Assembly: GCA_964555235.1 (NCBI GenBank)
Contig: CAZKRU010000103.1
Coordinates: forward strand, 1-11,093
DNA: 11,093 bases
Reading direction: 5' to 3'
Source: CAZKRU01 sp964555235
Lineage (GTDB): Bacteria > Verrucomicrobiota > Verrucomicrobiia > Methylacidiphilales > CAMAQI01
The translations under genes were made by a program, and so were the position numbers. Below, one piece after another: positions 6,546-11,093 of the stretch. Below the pieces are notes generated by a model, which worked only from the letters and a program-made list of their open reading frames with translations, made no database searches and was not told the DNA's origin. The first letter of the stretch is position 1; each line of letters starts with the position of its first letter.

Positions 6546-8018
6546 CTATCGGCGACGTCGGTACCAGATTCCAATTCCCAGGAAAAGTGCCGCCATCGGT
6601 ATTGCGACACACGACATGAGAAAAACCGACCGTTGCTGCAACGGAGCGAGACTTAATGAATACTCCTGGGGAATTTTGGGACTGATGCCAATCGCCGCTT
6701 CCCGCTTGGTCATCCAATTCAGCGCACTCGTGAAGAAATCGACCGAAGTTCCAGACAAACTGTTATTCACCAGAAATGAAGACGTTCCGATCACCATCAG
6801 ACGCGTTCCAACCACATTCACCCCTTCACCAGGAACCTCCCCCCCGTCATAAAGCGCTGCAGTCAACAATGGACCCGCGTGGTCCACGCTCGCATCGAAC
6901 TGAACTTTCCGTTCTTGCAAATTCGTCTCTCCCCACGAGTCTTTTCCGGTTTTCACCAACTCCGTGACTTTCGATTTGACTGACGGCTCCGCATTTTCTA
7001 CCAAGGCCAGCGAGCGGGCCCGGGTCAATTGAAGATTAAATCCCTTTAAAAATCGAACACAGGGATGATCCGCATACGTCTCACCCACCGCCACGGCCTC
7101 GACACTCATCAGCGCCATTCCATTTCCCATGGAAGTCATTCCCTTGGTAATGACCATGTCGTTCTGAAGGCGAATTCCATAAGACTCCATCAGCGGCTCA
7201 AGCCCACTCGTCACCTGAGGATCCTGAAGCATGATGACTTTTCCCTTTTGAGCCAGATAGGTAGCCAGTGCCTGAACCTCTACCGGTGCAAATCCAGTTC
7301 GAGGACCCGAGACAACGATCGCGTCTGCATCCTTTGGAATCTCGCCCGTTAACGCCAAATTCAGCGGGATCGCCTCCATGTTTTCCCCTTTGATTCGTTG
7401 TGCGAGATCGCTATAGCCGACCGGCCGCGTATCCGCCAAATCACGCTCCCCGTGGCCCGTCGTGAAATAAATTTTCCCGGCTTTTCCCTCAACGATCGTC
7501 TGAATGGCAGAAGTAAACTGCGGCTCGCCTTTAAACGCTTTGACCCGGCGAGGCCCTCCTCCAAAACCCATCATTTCAAATTCAGCCAACTGGCTTTCAC
7601 TCACATACTTATTTCGATCCTTATACTCGAAAATCACCAGATTCTCGTCGCCAGTAAATTTAAACTTCTTTTGAAGCTCCTCGGCACGATCCATGTTCAC
7701 CATCGGATCAATCCGCTCCACTTGGATTTTTTCTCCCCCGTGGAATTGGTACTCCCGGATCAACCCCTCCAGTTGCTCCCCAATCGAAGAGTGCATCAGG
7801 TAGGTGGTGATTTTGACCGGAGCCTGAAGATTTTTCAGCATCGTGATCGTCTTCGGCGAGAGCTCGTAATACTTATTGAGCGAGTAGTCTTTGCGCCAGT
7901 AATGACGGTAGCTCAGGTAGTTGACTGCGATCAGGATAAAAATCCCGAGCAGTACGGTGAGATACAGATTGAAGTTGCCCTGGAACCGGGCGGTTCGTGC
8001 CGTGGGTTCTTGTTTCAT
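6546..8018 (-). CDS. GldG-type ABC transporter auxiliary protein (ABC_transp_aux / IFT52-like)
   Basis: This 490-residue protein has one N-terminal membrane helix (about 18-37), a large extracytoplasmic region and a C-terminal helix (about 464-484) ending in RRRR. This is the usual layout of GldG-like proteins. Typical family stretches are YELSPKTITMLKNLQAPVKI after the first helix, FTTGHGE (185-191), DADAIVVSGPR and a late GTSSFLVN. GldG works with GldA and GldF in flavobacterial gliding and secretion, but homologues with the same gene order occur in many non-gliding bacteria, where the role is unclear. The gene starts 4 bases after the permease stop, with AAAGG about 9 bases before the ATG. 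The adjacent DUF4340 gene completes the familiar set. The family is clear; the substrate of the complex is not. Confidence 0.92.
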   Translation of the reverse strand: MKQEPTARTARFQGNFNLYLTVLLGIFILIAVNYLSYRHYWRKDYSLNKYYELSPKTITMLKNLQAPVKITTYLMHSSIGEQLEGLIREYQFHGGEKIQVERIDPMVNMDRAEELQKKFKFTGDENLVIFEYKDRNKYVSESQLAEFEMMGFGGGPRRVKAFKGEPQFTSAIQTIVEGKAGKIYFTTGHGERDLADTRPVGYSDLAQRIKGENMEAIPLNLALTGEIPKDADAIVVSGPRTGFAPVEVQALATYLAQKGKVIMLQDPQVTSGLEPLMESYGIRLQNDMVITKGMTSMGNGMALMSVEAVAVGETYADHPCVRFLKGFNLQLTRARSLALVENAEPSVKSKVTELVKTGKDSWGETNLQERKVQFDASVDHAGPLLTAALYDGGEVPGEGVNVVGTRLMVIGTSSFLVNNSLSGTSVDFFTSALNWMTKREAAIGISPKIPQEYSLSLAPLQQRSVFLMSCVAIPMAALFLGIGIWYRRRR

Positions 8019-8022
8019 ATAC

Positions 8023-8775
8023 TTATGCCTTTAGACGACGGGAGAGGAGAATTCGTTGAGTGAGGAAGAGGAAAAAGGCGCTGCCACTGAGATAATAAAC
8101 GACCGGCCGCGTATCAAAAATCCCTCGGGAAAACGTTTCCATTTGCGCTTGGACCGAAAAATATTCGATCAGATTTCGAGATTCGCTCCCAGAATTCACA
8201 TACCCTAAAAGCCCAAAGCAAAAAAAGAGGAAAATCATACAAAACGAAATAATCGCCGAGATGATTTGATTCTGAGTCAGTACGGAAGCAAAGATTCCAA
8301 TCGCAACATACAACCCACCAATCAAAAGGATGCATCCATAAGGCAACAATAACATCCCCAGGGAGATCGCAATTTTTTGCGCACTCACAAAATGCAGCCA
8401 AGAGACATTGAGCACCGAAGGCGTCCAGAGAATGATAAAGAATGTCAGGGCTGCAAAATATTTTGCAAGAACCACCTCCCACTCCCGAACAGGCGCCGTC
8501 AACAACATCTCAATGGTCCCAAGCTTGAACTCCTCAGAAAAAGACCGCATCGTTATGACGGGCACTTGAAAAAGAAGCACGAACCAGAAGAAATATCCGT
8601 TGTTCATGACATGAAGAATGGTCACTTCCTTGATATTATTCGTAATAAAAAATTCAACCCAGAAATAAAAAGTAAAGCCAATCAGAATCGAGCAGGCCAG
8701 CAGCACAATATACGCAACCGGCGATACAAAATAAGAACCGAGTTCCTTGCGGAATAATGTCAAAAACGTCTTCAT
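8023..8775 (-). CDS. ABC-2 family transporter permease (GldF type)
   Basis: The 250-residue integral membrane protein has six predicted helices at about 19-41, 60-77, 105-123, 137-161, 170-192 and 225-243. Between helices 2 and 3 lies the ABC-2 hallmark RSFSEEFKLGTIEMLLTAPV (77-96), the cytosolic coupling stretch shared by GldF- and NosY-like permeases. It should pair with the ATPase encoded 3 bases upstream to form the membrane core of the transporter, probably with two copies of each. AGGA stands before the ATG at normal spacing. The helices are very rich in Phe, Ile and Leu. Direction of transport and substrate cannot be read from the sequence; ABC-2 systems are mainly exporters or mechanical machines. 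Confidence 0.94.
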   Translation of the reverse strand: MKTFLTLFRKELGSYFVSPVAYIVLLACSILIGFTFYFWVEFFITNNIKEVTILHVMNNGYFFWFVLLFQVPVITMRSFSEEFKLGTIEMLLTAPVREWEVVLAKYFAALTFFIILWTPSVLNVSWLHFVSAQKIAISLGMLLLPYGCILLIGGLYVAIGIFASVLTQNQIISAIISFCMIFLFFCFGLLGYVNSGSESRNLIEYFSVQAQMETFSRGIFDTRPVVYYLSGSAFFLFLTQRILLSRRLKA

Positions 8776-8778
8776 GGA

Positions 8779-9705
8779 TTAATCCTGGGTCAACTCAACA
8801 AATACATCTTCCAACGAGGCTCCCTCGCGATTCATCTGGCGAAGGTCCCATCCCTCCGTTCGAACCACGCGGAAAACGACATCCCGAATATCCACCCCGC
8901 TCTTGGGGTAAACCTTCAATTGAGGCCATTCGCCCTCCTGAAGAATTTCCACTTCCTCCACCTCTTCCAAAGCTTCCAACTTGTCCTTTGCCAAGGCACT
9001 GAGCGCCTTGACCTCCAGTCGAATCGCTCCCCCTCCACGCACGAGGCGTGTCAAATTTCCAACCGTATCCGAAGCCTCGATGCGCCCCCGGTTGATAATA
9101 ATCACCCGGCTGCAGGTCATTTCCACTTCGGAAAGAATATGCGTCGAGAGCAGGATCGTATGCTTCTTCCCCAGCTCTTTAATGAGATCCCGGACCGAGC
9201 GGATCTGATGCGGATCCAAACCGATCGTCGGCTCATCCAAAATCAAAAGCTCCGGATCATGCACCATCGCATCCGCAAGACCGACCCGCTGCCGATAGCC
9301 TTTGGAAAGAGTTCCAATAATCTTGCGCTCCACGTCCTTGAGGCTGCACTGGCGCTTCACCTCTTCCACGCGCTCCTTCACTTTTTTGGGAGCCACACCT
9401 TTCAGACGGGCGCGAAACCGAAGGTACTCCTCCACCCGCATCTCGGTGTAAAGTGGCATGTTTTCCGGCATATAGCCGATCCGCTTGCGCACTTCGAGGG
9501 ACTGCGAGACGACATTAAATCCCGCCACCTTGATTTCCCCGTCGGTCGGAGGAAGGTAGCCCGCCAACATCTTCATCGTCGTGCTCTTCCCCGCACCATT
9601 CGGACCGAGAAACCCGACGATCTCGCCAGGTTTGACGTCGAATGTGATTCCTCTGACTGCGGTGAACCCGGCATACTTCTTCGTCAAATCGTTTACATGG
9701 ATCAT
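8779..9705 (-). CDS. ABC transporter ATP-binding protein (GldA type)
   Basis: A 308-residue nucleotide-binding subunit. Walker A is GPNGAGKS (34-41), the signature is LSKGYRQR (133-140), Walker B is LLILDEP (153-159), the D-loop is GLDP (162-165) and the switch histidine is His189 (STHIL). At the Q-loop position the sequence reads YMPEN (78-82), with Glu where most ABC proteins have Gln; this is usual for GldA/NatA-like proteins. Residues 220-308 form the regulatory C-terminal extension of the subfamily, ending GASLEDVFVELTQD. It is the first gene of the five-gene operon and drives the permease with ATP at the cytoplasmic face. The ATG at 9705 has a strong AGGAAGG site 9 bases upstream. All catalytic motifs are intact. 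Confidence 0.96.
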   Translation of the reverse strand: MIHVNDLTKKYAGFTAVRGITFDVKPGEIVGFLGPNGAGKSTTMKMLAGYLPPTDGEIKVAGFNVVSQSLEVRKRIGYMPENMPLYTEMRVEEYLRFRARLKGVAPKKVKERVEEVKRQCSLKDVERKIIGTLSKGYRQRVGLADAMVHDPELLILDEPTIGLDPHQIRSVRDLIKELGKKHTILLSTHILSEVEMTCSRVIIINRGRIEASDTVGNLTRLVRGGGAIRLEVKALSALAKDKLEALEEVEEVEILQEGEWPQLKVYPKSGVDIRDVVFRVVRTEGWDLRQMNREGASLEDVFVELTQD

Positions 9706-9713
9706 AGTCTGAT

Positions 9714-9730
9714 ACCTTCCTAAAAAAGGT
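9714..9730 (-). promoter_or_regulatory. Ribosome binding site of the ABC operon within a small hairpin
   Basis: On the minus strand the leader reads ACCTT-TTTTAGG-AAGGT. AGGAAGG (9715-9721) is a near-perfect Shine-Dalgarno 9 bases before the ATG at 9705, which fixes that start. ACCTT (9726-9730) can pair with AAGGT (9714-9718) and would partly mask it. The 5-bp stem is weak and its use as a control element is only a possibility. Confidence 0.45.
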
Positions 9731-9734
9731 GGCC

Positions 9735-9765
9735 CTTATAAAAATAGTTTTTGCTCAAATGTCAA
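9735..9765 (-). promoter_or_regulatory. Candidate promoter of the ABC/GldG/DUF4340 operon
   Basis: Read on the minus strand, a perfect TTGACA (9760-9765) is followed after 19 bases by TATAAG (9735-9740), five of six matches to the -10 consensus. With a 17-base spacer the hexamer would be the poorer TTTATA. The position fits a short leader of about 25 bases before the ATPase start. The 19-base spacer lowers confidence and suggests modest or activated expression. Confidence 0.45.
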
Positions 9766-9796
9766 GATCATGCAGTCTGAAAAATATGGAGAGCCT

Positions 9797-10573
9797 GTGA
9801 AAGTTATTGCTATTGCCAATCAAAAGGGGGGCGTTGGAAAAACGACGACCACCGTGAATCTTGCCGCCGCCCTCGCAGAAGCCGGAATTCAAACCCTCGT
9901 CATCGATCTGGATCCCCAGGGGAATCTGAGCAGCGCGCTTGGAATTCAACCACAACCCGAACAAGGACTTTATCGTGTCTTTATCGGAGAACGTTCCATG
10001 GCAGAGCAAGTCATCCCGACGGAAATTCCGAATCTTTTTTTAATTCCTGCCGATTTAAACCTCGCCGGATGCGAAGTCGAACTCGCCCGCACGGAAAATC
10101 CGCTCATGCATCTCAGAGCCCTCCTCCAAACGTATCGCGCCGAAGGAACCGCCCAAGTCGTCTTTCTCGATTGCCCTCCCTCGCTCGGAATTCTCATGAG
10201 TAACGCTTTGGCCGCTGCCGACCAAGTCCTGGTCCCCCTTCAATGTGAATACTTCGCCCTTGAAGGCTTGAGCAAAATCCTCAAAGTCGTCGAACAAATC
10301 CGCGACTCGGCCGGTTCTGCCGTTGAAGTCGAAGGCGTCGTCTTTACCATGTACGACTCCCGCACCAATCTGAGCCGTCAAGTGGTTGAAGAAGTCCGCA
10401 CTCACCTAGCCGAAAAAGTTTACAAAACAATCATCCCCCGAACCATCCGCTTGGGGGAAGCCCCCAGCTTCGGAAAACCGATCACCCTCCACGACCCCCA
10501 AGGCATCGGCGCCCAAAGCTACCGCCAACTCGCCAAAGAATTCGCCTCAAGAAATGACCTGACGCTGGAGTAA
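9797..10573 (+). CDS. parA: ParA/Soj-type chromosome partitioning ATPase
   Basis: A cytoplasmic deviant-Walker ATPase that binds DNA non-specifically and, with ParB, moves replication origins or other cargo. From the GTG at 9797 the protein is 258 residues, normal for chromosomal ParA, and begins as the family does, (M)KVIAIANQKGGVGKTTT. The signature Lys10 and Walker Lys15 are present, as are VIDLDPQGN (35-43), the Walker B-like VVFLDCPPSLG (121-131) and the C-terminal IRLGEAPSFGKPI. GGAG (9788-9791) lies 5 bases before the GTG. An in-frame ATG at 9770 would add nine residues but has no ribosome site, so I prefer the GTG. No helix-turn-helix domain precedes the ATPase, so this is not a plasmid type Ia protein. 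It diverges from the ABC operon. No parB follows, which is unusual for a chromosomal pair. Confidence 0.93.
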   Translation: MKVIAIANQKGGVGKTTTTVNLAAALAEAGIQTLVIDLDPQGNLSSALGIQPQPEQGLYRVFIGERSMAEQVIPTEIPNLFLIPADLNLAGCEVELARTENPLMHLRALLQTYRAEGTAQVVFLDCPPSLGILMSNALAAADQVLVPLQCEYFALEGLSKILKVVEQIRDSAGSAVEVEGVVFTMYDSRTNLSRQVVEEVRTHLAEKVYKTIIPRTIRLGEAPSFGKPITLHDPQGIGAQSYRQLAKEFASRNDLTLE

Positions 10574-10594
10574 ACTATTTCACAGAACAGGGGC

Positions 10595-10616
10595 TTGGAA
10601 ACGAGGCGAGTTCCAA
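10595..10616. terminator. Short inverted repeat between convergent parA and the 10636 gene
   Basis: TTGGAA (10595-10600) and TTCCAA (10611-10616) can form a perfect 6-bp stem with a 10-base loop in the 62-base gap between convergent stop codons. No T-run follows on either strand, so it is at best a weak two-way terminator. Confidence 0.25.
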
Positions 10617-10635
10617 TCGATAGGAGGGTAGAATA

Positions 10636-11052
10636 TCACTTTTTAATTGGGACCTTCAAAAATTTTAAATATGTCTTAGGATCAGAGATTTTAGGTTTTC
10701 CCGCTGCATAAGTGATTCCTGTCTTCTTCTCGACAATGATGGTTGGTCCGGGAGCCGCTCCAATACCTACGAGGGTTTCGACAATCCAAGTATCTCCTTT
10801 ATCCTCCGGCATCATCGGAGCGCCACAGCCACTAATATAGGTACTAAAATAAGCTGCACTGAGAACAAACGCCTCAAATTCTCCTATCTTATTTTTACAG
10901 TCGATCATCGAAGCCGCCATCAAGAGGTCATCGCCTGTATTCCCGACGCGTTTACTGTAAGCGACATGCCTCTCTTCACGAGTAGCGGGCTCAGCACTGA
11001 TCACGGAAGAGAGGCTCCCCACAACGGCACAGAGCATCGAAAAAGGTGTCAT
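10636..11052 (-). CDS. Small secreted protein, function unknown
   Basis: I do not recognise this 138-residue protein. Residues 1-20 look like a signal peptide (MLCAVVGSLSSV core, likely cleavage after VISA), though the N-terminus lacks the usual Lys or Arg. The mature part, about 118 residues, has two cysteines (52 and 76) that could pair in the periplasm. It also has a stretch DTWIVETLVGIGAAPGP.IIVEKKTG (87-112) whose strand-turn pattern resembles small alpha/beta domains with a ...I.K.TG... hairpin. A distant likeness to bacterial immunity-protein folds is possible but too weak to call. The ATG has no clear Shine-Dalgarno. An upstream gene may end just before it, since an open frame on the minus strand ends in TAA near 11056. 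It converges on parA and shows no functional link to it. Confidence 0.65.
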   Translation of the reverse strand: MTPFSMLCAVVGSLSSVISAEPATREERHVAYSKRVGNTGDDLLMAASMIDCKNKIGEFEAFVLSAAYFSTYISGCGAPMMPEDKGDTWIVETLVGIGAAPGPTIIVEKKTGITYAAGKPKISDPKTYLKFLKVPIKK

Positions 11053-11093
11053 GATGTTAATTATTAGTCATCTTCAGTCTCAATGCCTTACTC

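Noticed and set aside
7418..8115. A 16-base exact repeat (GATACGCGGCCGGTCG on the minus strand) at 7418-7433 and 8100-8115.
   Set aside because: Both copies are coding and encode DTRPV in the GldG-type protein and the permease, in frame. Flanks differ, so chance sharing of a five-residue stretch is the simplest reading.
3651..9705. Calling the ABC/GldG set a gliding motility apparatus.
   Set aside because: No GldJ, GldK-N or Spr genes are visible, and the GldA/F/G plus DUF4340 set is common in non-gliding bacteria.
8920..9723. A 267-codon plus-strand frame opposite the ABC ATPase.
   Set aside because: The minus strand has every ABC ATPase motif; the plus frame is a His/Arg/Leu-rich shadow.
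11056..11093. Possible 3' end of another minus-strand gene (frame ending KALRLKMTNN then TAA).
   Set aside because: Only about 12 codons are visible, too few to support a gene.

Overview
The window reads as ordinary chromosome from a free-living, Gram-negative-type bacterium. It carries a respiratory complex I operon, a lipoprotein with a lipobox, a secreted protein, and an ABC/GldG/DUF4340 envelope gene set. This mix, with separate nuoC and nuoD genes and mid-range base composition, fits Verrucomicrobiota or a neighbouring PVC-type lineage best. That placement is inference; no rRNA or other decisive marker is present. I saw no insertion sequence, CRISPR array, tRNA or rRNA.

Left part (1-2596, all minus strand): nuoB, nuoC and nuoD encode three peripheral-arm subunits of NADH-quinone oxidoreductase, packed with gaps of 3-6 bases. 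They are followed by a lipoprotein gene whose ATG overlaps the nuoD stop (ATGA) and which runs off the left edge. There is no nuoA upstream of nuoB. Instead a 261-base divergent intergenic region holds a decayed dispersed-repeat-like element with a strong hairpin. That element also supplies the spurious-looking upstream GTG start for nuoB.

Centre-left (2858-4706): a plus-strand gene for a proline-rich, single-pass membrane protein with a predicted coiled coil, probably expressed from a leaderless promoter, converges on the operon described next.

Centre (3651-9705, all minus strand): a five-gene operon in transcription order: ABC ATPase (GldA type), ABC-2 permease (GldF type), GldG-type auxiliary protein, a DUF4340 protein built of four tandem units of about 140 residues, and a membrane-anchored protein with TPR-like helices and a C-terminal beta-rich domain. 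The first four gene junctions have gaps of 3-7 bases and the last has 20, so the products very likely form one envelope complex. Its substrate is unknown. A candidate promoter with a perfect TTGACA lies just before the ATPase.

Right part (9797-11052): a divergent chromosome-partitioning ATPase gene (parA/soj type) with no parB next to it, then a convergent gene for a small secreted protein of unknown function.

The best candidate for an under-described system is the five-gene ABC/GldG/DUF4340/TPR operon, particularly its last gene, which I do not recognise as a standard member of the set.
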